From Microcaldota archaeon (GTDB lineage Archaea > Micrarchaeota > Micrarchaeia > Anstonellales > Anstonellaceae), in assembly GCA_018304295.1 (NCBI GenBank), contig JAGVWK010000045.1:1-41503 (forward strand): a DNA stretch of 41,503 bases. The letters run 5' to 3'. Numbering within the stretch: the stretch's first letter is position 1; every line of letters begins with the position of its first letter. Below, piece after piece: positions 7,802 to 16,294 of the stretch. The notes beneath the pieces were generated by a model. It was not told where the DNA came from. It ran no database searches and saw only the letters and a list, made by a program, of their open reading frames with translations. Made by a program: the position numbers and the translations under genes.

Positions 7802-9710
7802 GGGTTTTGCCCCCGGATTTTTCCATGCCTTGCCTGCGAATTTGCGCAGTTTGATTGCGCGCATTGCCAAGCCCGTGCTTTTTGCCTGCGAATTTGCGCG
7901 CGAGCGCGAGCCTGTGCGCATTGAAATAGTGCGCGCCCAGTATTTTCCAGTCGCAAAGCCTCACAAGCGCCAATGAGTCCTTTTTAAGGGAGGCAAGCTT
8001 TTTTTCATCTGCAAAATAAAGCGCCTCAAGCTCGCCCGCAAGCTCCCTTGATGCGTCAGAAGAGCTTTTGCCTGCCATTGAAATCACCTTGAGCCCGCGC
8101 TTTTTCAGGCTGGGCACCTTGCTTTTTATGAACCTGCCAAAGCCCGTTGTGTCCGAAGTTATCGCAACGTTCATTTTCAGGCCCGCCTCAACCGGAGTGT
8201 AGCCAAAGGGCTCGTAGCGGGAGGGGAATACCCCCACATCCATTCCGGCTATTATGTCGTAGTAGCTCAGGTTCATAAGCCCGTCGTTGGGCTTAAGGTA
8301 TGTCGGGTAAAAGAGCACTTTTACCGCGTCTTCTTTTTTGTTTGTGAGCCCCGCGCTTATGCAGGCCTTTATTATTATGTCGTCAGCATAGTTAAGGTCA
8401 AAGCAGTTTATGTGTGGAGAGGGGCCATCGCGCACAAAGCCGCCCATCATGTTTGCAACGTCGCTTTTTTCCCTGCCTTTCAATTCCTGCAGCAGGGACT
8501 GCGCGTTGTGATACGTTTTCCCCTTTGCCTGTGGAAGCGCTGCTGCGAACTCGTTTATCTTGTCAAGGAGAAGGTAGTTTTTTATTATGGAGATTTTCGG
8601 GCCCCGTACTGCGGAAGGCGCAAAAATGAACGCAAAAATGCGCCGCTGGTTGCGCGCTGCCTTTGATGCCAGGCACCTATTCAGCTGCGAGAGCGCGTTT
8701 ATGTATATGTCAAATCCCTTGTTAAGGAACTCGTACCTGCCTGAAATGAAAACAAGGAGCGCGTTGTCATAGTGCTGCACGTAATAGGGTATGAAGCAGC
8801 TTTCAACAAACTGCAAAAGCTCGCTGCGCACGTAGGATGCGACCCTTTGCATTGTTTTTGGGCTTTGCCCGCTGCCGGAAAAGTCAAGCCCGTTAAGAGT
8901 TATTATGTCGGGCTTTTTGCCCAGTATGTATTGCACTTCCGCTGCAACGGTTTCGCTAACTGTTGTGAAAACGTCAGCATTAAGCGCGGCTTGAAGCTCA
9001 AGCTGGTGCTTTCCCTCTATTTTGAGCCTGTATGCCTCGCTTATTGCGATTGGGGAGGCTGCCTTTGAGGCTTCTGCAAGCACGTCCCTGCCGGTAGAGG
9101 AAAGCGACCTGCCAAGCACTGTTGCGTGCGTTGTGAAGACTGTTGCGGCCTGCACGTTGTTCATCTTTAGGTAAAGAAGGGCTGCGGCGCAAATCCATTC
9201 GTGGAAATGGCACACTGTTTTTTTGCCCCTGAAGCCTTTGCCCTTTAGAAGCTCCTCAAGGAGCATACCCACTGCAAAGCCCCATACCACGTTTTCCGTA
9301 AAGTCGTACGAGTTTTCCATAAGGGAGTCTATTGAGAAGTTCTTCCACAGCAGGAACTTGAGGTAGTTTGCCTTTTTGTCAAGCTTTTTGTAGCCGTCAA
9401 AATATTCAACCCGGCGCTCGCCCATTTCCTTTGCGCCCACAAGAATTACCGGCACGCTTGCCCCGTATGCCCAAAGCCCGTATTTGAATTTGATGCCAAG
9501 GGGGGAGAGCGCTGCAAAGGCGCGCGCCATTTGCGCAGGGGGCTTTTTTTCAACAAGGTCGGACTTGCTTTTTTCGTCCAAAAACCCAACAAGGCAATAG
9601 TTTGCGCCGTATTTTTTCTTCATGTAGGGTGCCTTGCTTTGCAGCACTGTGTATATGCCCCCGATTTGGCGCGCGGCTTCGGAGGAAACCTCAAAAAGGA
9701 ATTCTGCCAC
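7791..9710 (-). CDS. Glycogen synthase, GT3 (eukaryote-type) family
   Basis: 639 residues from GTG. It transfers glucose from a nucleotide sugar to the non-reducing end of an alpha-1,4-glucan. It belongs to the fungal/animal GT3 type rather than bacterial GlgA: the N-terminus LFEVSSEAARQIGGIYTVLQ matches the UDP-glucose-loop region of yeast Gsy-like enzymes, there is a long central region with TTHATVLGRSLS and TVSETVAAE, and the catalytic C-terminal motif PSRYEPFGYTPVEAG (about 505-520) carries the two conserved Glu. The GTG lies about 25 bp from a TATA box shared with secF, which suggests a leaderless mRNA. No other glycogen gene is in the window. Confidence 0.93.
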   Translation of the reverse strand: MAEFLFEVSSEAARQIGGIYTVLQSKAPYMKKKYGANYCLVGFLDEKSKSDLVEKKPPAQMARAFAALSPLGIKFKYGLWAYGASVPVILVGAKEMGERRVEYFDGYKKLDKKANYLKFLLWKNFSIDSLMENSYDFTENVVWGFAVGMLLEELLKGKGFRGKKTVCHFHEWICAAALLYLKMNNVQAATVFTTHATVLGRSLSSTGRDVLAEASKAASPIAISEAYRLKIEGKHQLELQAALNADVFTTVSETVAAEVQYILGKKPDIITLNGLDFSGSGQSPKTMQRVASYVRSELLQFVESCFIPYYVQHYDNALLVFISGRYEFLNKGFDIYINALSQLNRCLASKAARNQRRIFAFIFAPSAVRGPKISIIKNYLLLDKINEFAAALPQAKGKTYHNAQSLLQELKGREKSDVANMMGGFVRDGPSPHINCFDLNYADDIIIKACISAGLTNKKEDAVKVLFYPTYLKPNDGLMNLSYYDIIAGMDVGVFPSRYEPFGYTPVEAGLKMNVAITSDTTGFGRFIKSKVPSLKKRGLKVISMAGKSSSDASRELAGELEALYFADEKKLASLKKDSLALVRLCDWKILGAHYFNAHRLALARKFAGKKHGLGNARNQTAQIRRQGMEKSGGKTHGT

Positions 9711-9727
9711 AATAAGAAAACAGAGGT

Positions 9728-9738
9728 GCGGTTTATAA
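9728..9738. promoter_or_regulatory. Shared (bidirectional) TATA box between glycogen synthase and secF
   Basis: The only good TBP site in the 74 bp divergent gap is TTTATAAA. On the minus strand its centre is about 25 bases from the GTG at 9710, giving a leaderless start; on the plus strand it predicts initiation near 9757-9760, leaving a 25-30 nt leader with the ribosome site GGTGCG before the secF ATG. Confidence 0.6.
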
Positions 9739-9784
9739 AGATATGGAGCGAAAACAATGCCAAAGATGAATTTCCGGTGCGCTT

Positions 9785-10945
9785 ATGCTTTCCATTCCAA
9801 ACCCATACAACGGAAACTACAGGCTGCTTGCGATAGCGCCCATAATGCTCATACTTGTGTCGCTCTTCTTTATACCTTCCATACGCCTTGGGGTGGAGTT
9901 CAAGGGCGGCACGCTCGTAACAGTTGCGACCGCGCAAGAATACGTGGATGAGGCGGCTTCCCTTTCCGCGCTGCGCAATGCGGGCATAGAGGTTTCCACT
10001 TTCAAAGTGTACAAGAGCCCGTCAGCTGCTTATAGCAACATCGTTGAAATAGAGATTGCGCGTAGCCCGCAGCAGCTTCGCATGGACGGGCTAAAGGGCA
10101 GCTTCTTTGCGGATGCGGAGGAGGTTTCGCGCCTTGAAGGCGCATATCAGGCAAACCAAAGCGGCTCTGAAAATTATTTGCAAAAGCGCAACGAGCTTGA
10201 GAAAGAGGCGGACGAGATTTTTGCAATTGCCGCAACCGGGCAAAAAGCTTCTGATTTTGACAACATAAACGTGCTGCAAAGGGAGGTGTCTGCGGCTTTT
10301 GCAAAAATAAGCGAAGACCAAAAAGATGCGCTGCTTTCCTCCATATCCTCCGTAATAACGCATGACGCGATTTCCATAGAGGAGATAAGCGCAACGCTTT
10401 CAACAAAATTCATTGAAAAGGCGGTAGGAGTGGTATTTATCTCTACTTTCCTTGTGATAATTGCGGTATTCCTTATCTACAGGACAATTGTCCCCAGCGT
10501 TGCGGTGCTTGCGGGCGCGGCTGCGGACATATTGATTGCGCTTGGGGCAATGGGGCTTTTTGGGATACCGTTTACGCTTGCATCCTTTGCAGCCTTGCTT
10601 ATGCTTGTAGGATTTTCCCTTGACACGGACATACTGCTTACAATGCGGGTGATAAAGAGAAAAGAGGGGCATGCTTCGGAGAGGGCGTATGATGCGATGA
10701 AAACAGGGATGACCATGAGCCTTGCGGCAATCGTTGCTTTCGGCTCGCTTTTTGCGCTATCATACATTACGCACATAAGCGTGTATTATGAGATTTCCGC
10801 TGTTGCGCTGTGCGGGCTTATTGGGGATTTGTTTGCAACGTGGGGCATAAACGCAGTAATCATACTTGATTATGCCAAGAGGCGGGAAAAGGAAGGGCAC
10901 ACTGGCGAGGAGAAGCCCATTTTCACTGGGATATTCTCAAAATAG
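9785..10945 (+). CDS. secF: Protein-export membrane protein SecF (archaeal)
   Basis: 386 residues. SecF with SecD forms an accessory complex of the Sec translocon that assists export. Six membrane segments are expected and visible: one near 14-34, then after a large external domain (35-210) with the characteristic GVEFKGGTLV, a block of helices at about 215-235, 240-262, 268-290, 315-335 and 340-360. The loop contains MLVGFSLDTDILL, the SecF/SecD signature. The archaeal order secF then secD is seen, with secD starting within 10 bases of the secF stop. The ATG is preceded by GGTGCG. Confidence 0.95.
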   Translation: MLSIPNPYNGNYRLLAIAPIMLILVSLFFIPSIRLGVEFKGGTLVTVATAQEYVDEAASLSALRNAGIEVSTFKVYKSPSAAYSNIVEIEIARSPQQLRMDGLKGSFFADAEEVSRLEGAYQANQSGSENYLQKRNELEKEADEIFAIAATGQKASDFDNINVLQREVSAAFAKISEDQKDALLSSISSVITHDAISIEEISATLSTKFIEKAVGVVFISTFLVIIAVFLIYRTIVPSVAVLAGAAADILIALGAMGLFGIPFTLASFAALLMLVGFSLDTDILLTMRVIKRKEGHASERAYDAMKTGMTMSLAAIVAFGSLFALSYITHISVYYEISAVALCGLIGDLFATWGINAVIILDYAKRREKEGHTGEEKPIFTGIFSK

Positions 10946-10954
10946 TTGGTTGAA

Positions 10955-12676
10955 ATGATTACAAAAAACGAGCTTTTAAGCGGTGTTAAGGACAGGCGAG
11001 TTGTTGCGCTTTTTGCCTTCACCGCCCTGTGCATTGCGTGGATGCTGGTGCAAAAGGAAATGGGAGTGCCGACGTTCATGGGAGGCATAATCGTGGTTGC
11101 GGCTGCGACGATTTTCTGGAAAAACGACAACGTGAAGATAGCGGGGCTGCTGTGCATTGTTTTCCTTTCCCTTTTTTCTGCATACCACAACGGGCTGCGC
11201 TTTGGCATTGACTTTTCCGGCGGCGTGAGGATTCCGATTCTGCTTGAAAAGCCCGTTGACCAGATTGCGATGGACGAGATGGTGCAGATAATAAAAACGC
11301 GCTCTGCCGCATTTGGGCTTGCGGAAGTAAGGGTGCGCCCCGTAGGGGACAGCGAAATTTACGTTGAAGTCCCCCAAAGCAACCCGCAGCTTGTAAACGA
11401 CGTTGAAAGGATACTTTCCTCCCAAGGGGTTTATCAGGGGATTGTGGACGGGAAAACCGCGGTGAGCGGGGATGACATACTTTCAGGCACTATTTCAAGG
11501 CTTCCGACTTCTTCCTTGGGCGGCGCCGACTGGGGGGTGTCCTTCACCATTACCGCAAGCGCAAACGAGAATTTCGCGCGCGTTGTAAAGGGCAAGGCGA
11601 ACTACCCCCTTTACATGTTCCTTGACAGGCCAAGCAATGCGATAGTGGTGATAAAAAGTTCCGACCTTTTGGCAACGCTCAATGGCAGCGTGGTAAGGGT
11701 AACGCAGGCAGAGGCGCTTGCGATTGCCTCAAAGGCGCTCAAGCTTGAAGGCGATGACATCCGCATATTTGTTGAGGATAATCTCAATGCCCAAAACCTG
11801 TCTTTTTGGAATGTTACGATAGAGAGGAACAAGACAAAGGCGGTTGTTTCAAATGAAACAGCGCCCGCGCTCAAAGATGCGCTGCGCGAAGCGGGCTTTG
11901 TGCTTGTGGAAAAGCCGCCTGAAGAGATGCAGCCGGTTTATTCCTTGGCAGCACTTGGCTCATCCCAAAATACGCTTAACATGTGGAAGGCTGTCGGGCT
12001 GCTTAGCTCCCCGCGGCTTTCCCCCGACGTTACGGTGGGAGTGCAGAGCCCTTCCTATTCCATTACCGGCTCGGTTCTTGAAACCGGAAATGCAGGGCTG
12101 CTTGAGGCTGACAGGAATGCGCGCGAAGTGGAGTCAATATTAAAAGGCGGTGCGCTTCCGGTAAGGATAACGCTTGGCTCTGCAACAACAGTGCCTGCGC
12201 CCCTTGGCGCTGAGTTTTTGCGCGCAAGCGTGATAGGCGCGGCAATGGCGCTTGGGGCGATTGCGCTCATGCTTGCATTGCGCTACCGGACGCTCAAGCT
12301 GCTTCTTCCAGTTGTGCTAATCAGCCTTGCGGAAATAATAATACTGGTTGCAGTGCTTGGGTCGTTCACAATTGACCTTGCGGGCATGGCTGGAATTATA
12401 GCAGCAATCGGGGTATCGGTGGATGCGCAGATAGTGGTAACGGACGAGATGCTGAAAAAAAGCGCTGACGGTGCGCACAAAAAGCTTGAAAAGGCGTTCT
12501 CCATAATAATGACAAACGTTACTGTTGCGATAATCGCAATGGTGCCGCTGCTTCTCTTCTCAGGCCTTGTTGAGATAATAGGCTTTGCGACTTCTTCCAT
12601 ACTTGGCTCGTTGCTAGGAGTGTTCATCTCCCGCCCTGCGTACGGAGCCATTGTTGGGCGGCTATTTGACAAGTAG
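10955..12676 (+). CDS. secD: Protein-export membrane protein SecD (archaeal)
   Basis: 573 residues from the ATG at 10955; an in-frame TTG three codons earlier lies directly after the secF stop and is less likely. Helices at about 17-35 and 40-75 precede the external P1 region, which begins with FGIDFSGGVRIPI. The C-terminal membrane block starts near 415 with GAEFLRASVIGAAMALGAI and contains AAIGVSVDAQIVVTDEM, the SecD/SecF family signature with an intramembrane Asp. It partners SecF; the gene pair is an operon. No proton-relay claim is made, since archaea are thought to work differently from bacteria. Confidence 0.95.
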   Translation: MITKNELLSGVKDRRVVALFAFTALCIAWMLVQKEMGVPTFMGGIIVVAAATIFWKNDNVKIAGLLCIVFLSLFSAYHNGLRFGIDFSGGVRIPILLEKPVDQIAMDEMVQIIKTRSAAFGLAEVRVRPVGDSEIYVEVPQSNPQLVNDVERILSSQGVYQGIVDGKTAVSGDDILSGTISRLPTSSLGGADWGVSFTITASANENFARVVKGKANYPLYMFLDRPSNAIVVIKSSDLLATLNGSVVRVTQAEALAIASKALKLEGDDIRIFVEDNLNAQNLSFWNVTIERNKTKAVVSNETAPALKDALREAGFVLVEKPPEEMQPVYSLAALGSSQNTLNMWKAVGLLSSPRLSPDVTVGVQSPSYSITGSVLETGNAGLLEADRNAREVESILKGGALPVRITLGSATTVPAPLGAEFLRASVIGAAMALGAIALMLALRYRTLKLLLPVVLISLAEIIILVAVLGSFTIDLAGMAGIIAAIGVSVDAQIVVTDEMLKKSADGAHKKLEKAFSIIMTNVTVAIIAMVPLLLFSGLVEIIGFATSSILGSLLGVFISRPAYGAIVGRLFDK

Positions 12677-12708
12677 GCTGAAGGGCAACGTTGTAATAAA
12701 AAGGCAAG

Positions 12709-12716
12709 GAATATAA
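12709..12716 (+). promoter_or_regulatory. TATA box for the RelE-type module
   Basis: AATATAAA centred near 12712 predicts initiation around 12738, just before the GTGAT ribosome site and the ATG at 12750. The module therefore has its own promoter separate from secFD. Confidence 0.5.
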
Positions 12717-12749
12717 AGAGCGGCAGGCATAGCCAAGACAGTGATAAAA

Positions 12750-12938
12750 ATGGCGGATGTTACGATAAATCTTGTTTATGATGAGCTTAAGAAATTGCGC
12801 AGGGAAGTTCACGAGATAAGAAGTGCGATTATTCCGGAAGAGGAAATTGGTGCTGAGGAAAGAAAAGAACTGCACTCCGTAGTTGAAGAGATGAAAAGCG
12901 GGAAAGAAAGCGAATGGAAGCCGCCTGCTAGGAAGTGA
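12750..12938 (+). CDS. Putative antitoxin of a RelE/ParE-type pair
   Basis: 62 residues. I place the start at the ATG 12750 because GTGAT, complementary to the 16S rRNA 3' end, lies 4 bases upstream; that GTG itself could be an alternative start. The protein is short, charged and probably helical: a hydrophobic-patterned start (VTINLVYDELKKLRREV) followed by an acidic/basic tail ending in EWKPPARK. It shares a 4-bp GTGA overlap with the toxin gene behind it, which is the main reason for the call. No clear DNA-binding motif is visible. Confidence 0.75.
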   Translation: MADVTINLVYDELKKLRREVHEIRSAIIPEEEIGAEERKELHSVVEEMKSGKESEWKPPARK

Positions 12939-13210
12939 TTGCCTTGTTTTCCGTCCGGCTTGGCAATAAGGCTGAAAAACAACTTGAAGGACTGGACGGG
13001 AAGATGCGCATTAGGGCAGAGGGGCTTTTTGTAATTCTGATGGACAACCCGGTACCTGCAAAAGAATATGACCTTAGGAAAATAAAAGGAGAGATTGGCA
13101 GCTACAGGATAAGGCTGTCGGGTTTTCGGGTTACCTATGAAGTATTTTGGATGGAGAAGATAGTCAGGATTGCAAAGATAGAGCTGCGCTCTGAAACTAC
13201 TTATGATTGA
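12935..13210 (+). CDS. RelE/ParE-superfamily toxin
   Basis: 91 residues from a GTG overlapping the antitoxin stop. The fold signature is visible: helical start (VRLGNKAEKQLEGL), the segment YDLRKIKGEIGSYRIRLSGFRVTYEV, and the last strand IVRIAKIELRSETTY, with the Arg and Tyr residues that in RelE-type enzymes lie at the mRNA-cutting site on the ribosome. RelE toxins inhibit translation; ParE toxins act on gyrase, and the two cannot be separated by eye. The 3' end overlaps the convergent lysK by 10 bp. Confidence 0.88.
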   Translation: MIALFSVRLGNKAEKQLEGLDGKMRIRAEGLFVILMDNPVPAKEYDLRKIKGEIGSYRIRLSGFRVTYEVFWMEKIVRIAKIELRSETTYD

Positions 13211-14289
13211 GGCTTAAGGTTTTGCAGGAGATTCTTCAGCACCCCTATTGAGAATTCATAGTCCTTCCAGTGCAAAAACTCCTTGTTTGTATGGTCAAGC
13301 TTTGAATCCCCGGGCCCGTATGCGATTGTGGGAATTCCAAGCGCCATGGAAATGTTCATGTCCGCACCGCCGGATTTTTTCAAATACTTAGGGGCGCCTC
13401 CTTGGGAGCGCACCGCAGCCACCATTGCGCGCACAAGCGGGTGGCTTATCTGCATTTCGCAGCCGGGGAAGTGCTCGGTTATCTTGACATTCACGCCATT
13501 TGGCGCCGAGGACTTGAAAAACTGGATTATTTTCTGCATGTCGGCAGAGGGCGGCACGCGCGCGTCTATGAAAAAGTCAAGGTGCGCGGGTATCACGTTA
13601 AGGGATTCGCGCTTTCCGTAATCTATGTGCGTTACATTGAATATCACCGAATCAAAAGTGTGGTGGCGGGGAAAATGCGAGCGCAGCTTCTCGTAGTATT
13701 CTATTGTGCGCTCTATGGGGTTTTCCGCGTTCATGCCTGCGTGCGCCGCCTCCCCTTGTGTGCGGCATTCCGCAAGTATGCGCCCCTTGTATGCGATTGT
13801 AACGCCTTCGCAGTTTGAAGGCTCGCCGTTTATTGCCATTTTTGGCTTGAGCCATTTGAAAAGCGAATGCGCGCCCTTGGAGGTGGGTGCTTCTTCTTCC
13901 GTAACTCCTGCAACGACAACCTTGAGGTATGATGGCGCATGTGCGCCCGCCTCTATGTAGGAGGCAAGGCAGCCCTTTGCATCCACTGCGCCCCTGCCTG
14001 AAATCCCCTGCGCATCCTCATGTACTTCCCAGAAGCCCTCAACCGTGTCAAGGTGGGAAAAGAGAAGAATGTCCGGGTGCACGTCGCGCACGTAATCGTA
14101 ATTTGCGCCAAGCACGTTTCCAGCCTCGTCCATGCGCACGTGCAAATATCCAAGCTCGCGCATCCTTTGCGCGCATAATTTTGCTGCATCTGCCTCGGAG
14201 CCTGAAAAGCTTTTTGTCCGCACTAGGGCAGAGAGGAACTTGCGTGCGGGAGTGCTGTTTGGCATTTTATCAACTACGTGGTTTTTCAT
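13201..14289 (-). CDS. lysK: [LysW]-lysine/[LysW]-ornithine hydrolase, M20 peptidase family
   Basis: 362 residues. It is the final step: hydrolysis of the bond joining lysine (or ornithine) to the C-terminal Glu of LysW. Metal-dependent M20 features are visible: SHLDTV (His and Asp, about 80), GRGAVDAKG (bridging Asp), the catalytic Glu pair in GVTEEEAPTSKG, and a late His in KLDHTNKEF. The substrate-binding insert (about 175-290) includes THIDYGKRESLNVIPA. It is the last gene of the lysW operon, one base after the lysJ stop. Whether it also releases ornithine cannot be told from sequence. Confidence 0.92.
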   Translation of the reverse strand: MKNHVVDKMPNSTPARKFLSALVRTKSFSGSEADAAKLCAQRMRELGYLHVRMDEAGNVLGANYDYVRDVHPDILLFSHLDTVEGFWEVHEDAQGISGRGAVDAKGCLASYIEAGAHAPSYLKVVVAGVTEEEAPTSKGAHSLFKWLKPKMAINGEPSNCEGVTIAYKGRILAECRTQGEAAHAGMNAENPIERTIEYYEKLRSHFPRHHTFDSVIFNVTHIDYGKRESLNVIPAHLDFFIDARVPPSADMQKIIQFFKSSAPNGVNVKITEHFPGCEMQISHPLVRAMVAAVRSQGGAPKYLKKSGGADMNISMALGIPTIAYGPGDSKLDHTNKEFLHWKDYEFSIGVLKNLLQNLKPQS

Positions 14290-15471
14290 TTACTCAAGAA
14301 CCTTGTCAAGTGCGCTTATTAGCCCGTCTGCCTGTTCTTTTGTGAGCATAAGCGGCGGCAAAAAGCGCAGCACCATGTCCCCTGCAGGAAGCGCAAGCAC
14401 CCCGTTTGAAATGAGCCGCAGAAGATACTCCTTGCTTGGCTGCTTAAGCTCAAGGGCAAGCATGAGCCCCTTTCCGCGCGCTTCGCGCACGAGCTTTTTT
14501 GAGGTTTCAAATTCTTTTAGGCGCGAAAGCAGGTATGCGCCCACTTCTGCCGCGTTCTCGCACATTTTTTCATCCTTTATTGCGCTTATTGCCGCAATGC
14601 CTGCTGCGCACACCATTGGGTTGCCGCCAAAGGTTGAGCCGTGCTGCATCGGTGAGAAGTCCAGCCCCTCGCGCGCAATCATTGCGCCGCATGGAAGCCC
14701 GCCTGCAATGCTCTTTGCAACGCAAATGATGTCCGGAGAAACGCCCCAGTGCTCGCACGCAAACATTTTGCCGGTGCGCCCAAAGCCCGTCTGTATCTCG
14801 TCCATTATGAGAAGCACATTGTGCCTGTCGCAAAGTTCGCGCACCTGTTGCAAATACCCATCAGGTGCCGGGCGCACGCCGCCCTCCCCTTGCACTGGTT
14901 CTAAAAATACCGCCGCTATGCTGTCGTCAATCGCGTTTTCCATTGCCTGCGCATCCCCGTAGCGCACGCGCTTTATGGGACCGATAAGCGGCTCAAAAGG
15001 CTCGCGGTATTTTGGGTTGAACGTGAGCGAAACGGCACCGGTGCTTCTTCCATGGAACGCATTCATTGCAACAACAAAACCAGTGCGCTTGGCGGCCACT
15101 CTTGCAAGCTTTATTGCGGCTTCCACTGCCTCAGTGCCTGAGTTGCACAGGAACACTTTTCCCTTGCGCAACCTTTCTCCGGGCGCAATTGAAAGCAGAA
15201 GCTCCTCAAATTGTGCGCGCACAACAAGAGGGAAAACCTCAGGGCAGGAAATAAGCTTTTTGGACTGTTCTTGTATTGCTTCCACTACCTTTGGGTGGCA
15301 GTGCCCCAGATTTCCAACCCCGTGCCCCATAACGCAGTCAAGGTATTTTTTCCCCTCCTTGTCGTACAGGTATGCGCCCTCGCCTCTTTCTGCCACAAAT
15401 GGGCGCTTTGCATAGCAGGAAAGCTCTGCTTTTTTTTCCCGCTCTATTATTTCCTGCGTTGATTGTTCCAT
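14290..15471 (-). CDS. lysJ: [LysW]-aminoadipate semialdehyde / glutamate semialdehyde transaminase
   Basis: 393 residues, class III PLP-dependent aminotransferase of the ArgD/LysJ group. It converts LysW-bound aminoadipate semialdehyde to LysW-lysine using glutamate. Conserved features: GTEAVEAAIKLAR (about 110), FHGRSTGAVSLT, the Asp of LIMDEIQTGFGRTG (about 225) and the PLP lysine in ICVAKSIAGGLPCGAMIA (about 250). The start has a clear GTGAT site and lies 4 bp after the lysZ stop. In other archaea LysJ-type enzymes can serve both lysine and arginine. Confidence 0.93.
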   Translation of the reverse strand: MEQSTQEIIEREKKAELSCYAKRPFVAERGEGAYLYDKEGKKYLDCVMGHGVGNLGHCHPKVVEAIQEQSKKLISCPEVFPLVVRAQFEELLLSIAPGERLRKGKVFLCNSGTEAVEAAIKLARVAAKRTGFVVAMNAFHGRSTGAVSLTFNPKYREPFEPLIGPIKRVRYGDAQAMENAIDDSIAAVFLEPVQGEGGVRPAPDGYLQQVRELCDRHNVLLIMDEIQTGFGRTGKMFACEHWGVSPDIICVAKSIAGGLPCGAMIAREGLDFSPMQHGSTFGGNPMVCAAGIAAISAIKDEKMCENAAEVGAYLLSRLKEFETSKKLVREARGKGLMLALELKQPSKEYLLRLISNGVLALPAGDMVLRFLPPLMLTKEQADGLISALDKVLE

Positions 15472-15475
15472 AATA

Positions 15476-16285
15476 TCACTCTATTGTCGTTCCATTTCCA
15501 TTAAGCGCGCCGGTTAGCGGATTTTCTTTTGTGCCATTTGCTATGAGAACCTTTTTCACGCCCCCGCCAAGAGCCTCCTGCGCTGCAACAAGCTTTCTTT
15601 TCATCCCGCCGCTTGCATTTTGCACTGTGGAAGGCAGTGAGGCGGCATCAATGCGCTTCACAAGATTTGTTGGGAATGGGTCAAAATACCCATCAACGTC
15701 CGTGAGTATTGCAAGCGCATTTGCTCGCATTGCAGAAGCTATTTGTGCTGCCGCCCTGTCCCCGTGCGTATTGAGCGGCTCAAAGTTTTCAGAAAGCGCA
15801 AGAGGAGCTATTACTGGGGTGTAGCCGTTGCTTATGAGCAGGGAGAGCAAATCAGAGTTCACTGCGTCTATTTTGCCCGTGAAATCGTCGCGCACCACTT
15901 TCAGCTTGCCTGCAGTGCCGTCCGCGCCTATTTCGGAAGCATTCACTATTTTCTGCCTTGCGCAAAGAAGCGCGCCGTCAAGCCCGCTTAAGCCTATTGC
16001 GTTCACTCCCAACTTTTGAAGCTCTGCTACAAGAGTTTTGTTTATCTTCCCAGCCAAGGTCATCTGCATGAGCTCAAGCTGCTGCGCAGTGGAATAGCGC
16101 CATTTCATGCCGCTTTCGTTTGTGAGGTATTTTGTCTCCACCCCCGTCTTTTTTGCAAGCTCGGTGCTTTCTGCAGCGCCTCCGTGGCAGAGTATCGCCT
16201 TGTTTTGCTTTGCATATGCGGCAAAGTCGGCAATTAAATTCGCCCTGTTTGCAAAAATGCTGCCCCCTATTTTTACAACTAGCAT
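15476..16285 (-). CDS. lysZ: [LysW]-aminoadipate / [LysW]-glutamate kinase
   Basis: 269 residues, amino-acid kinase family. It phosphorylates the side-chain carboxylate of LysW-bound aminoadipate. Motifs: LVVKIGGSIF (phosphate loop, residue 2 onward), CHGGAAES, where most relatives have HGGG, KYLTNESGMKWRYS (carrier/substrate contact), GKINKTLVAELQKLGVNAIGL, and the ATP-site Asp in ILTDVDGYFD (about 195). It is 9 bp from lysY. The HGGA in place of HGGG is a mild departure from the family but lies in a glycine loop where Ala is tolerable. Confidence 0.92.
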   Translation of the reverse strand: MLVVKIGGSIFANRANLIADFAAYAKQNKAILCHGGAAESTELAKKTGVETKYLTNESGMKWRYSTAQQLELMQMTLAGKINKTLVAELQKLGVNAIGLSGLDGALLCARQKIVNASEIGADGTAGKLKVVRDDFTGKIDAVNSDLLSLLISNGYTPVIAPLALSENFEPLNTHGDRAAAQIASAMRANALAILTDVDGYFDPFPTNLVKRIDAASLPSTVQNASGGMKRKLVAAQEALGGGVKKVLIANGTKENPLTGALNGNGTTIE

Positions 16286-16294
16286 TTGACCGCC

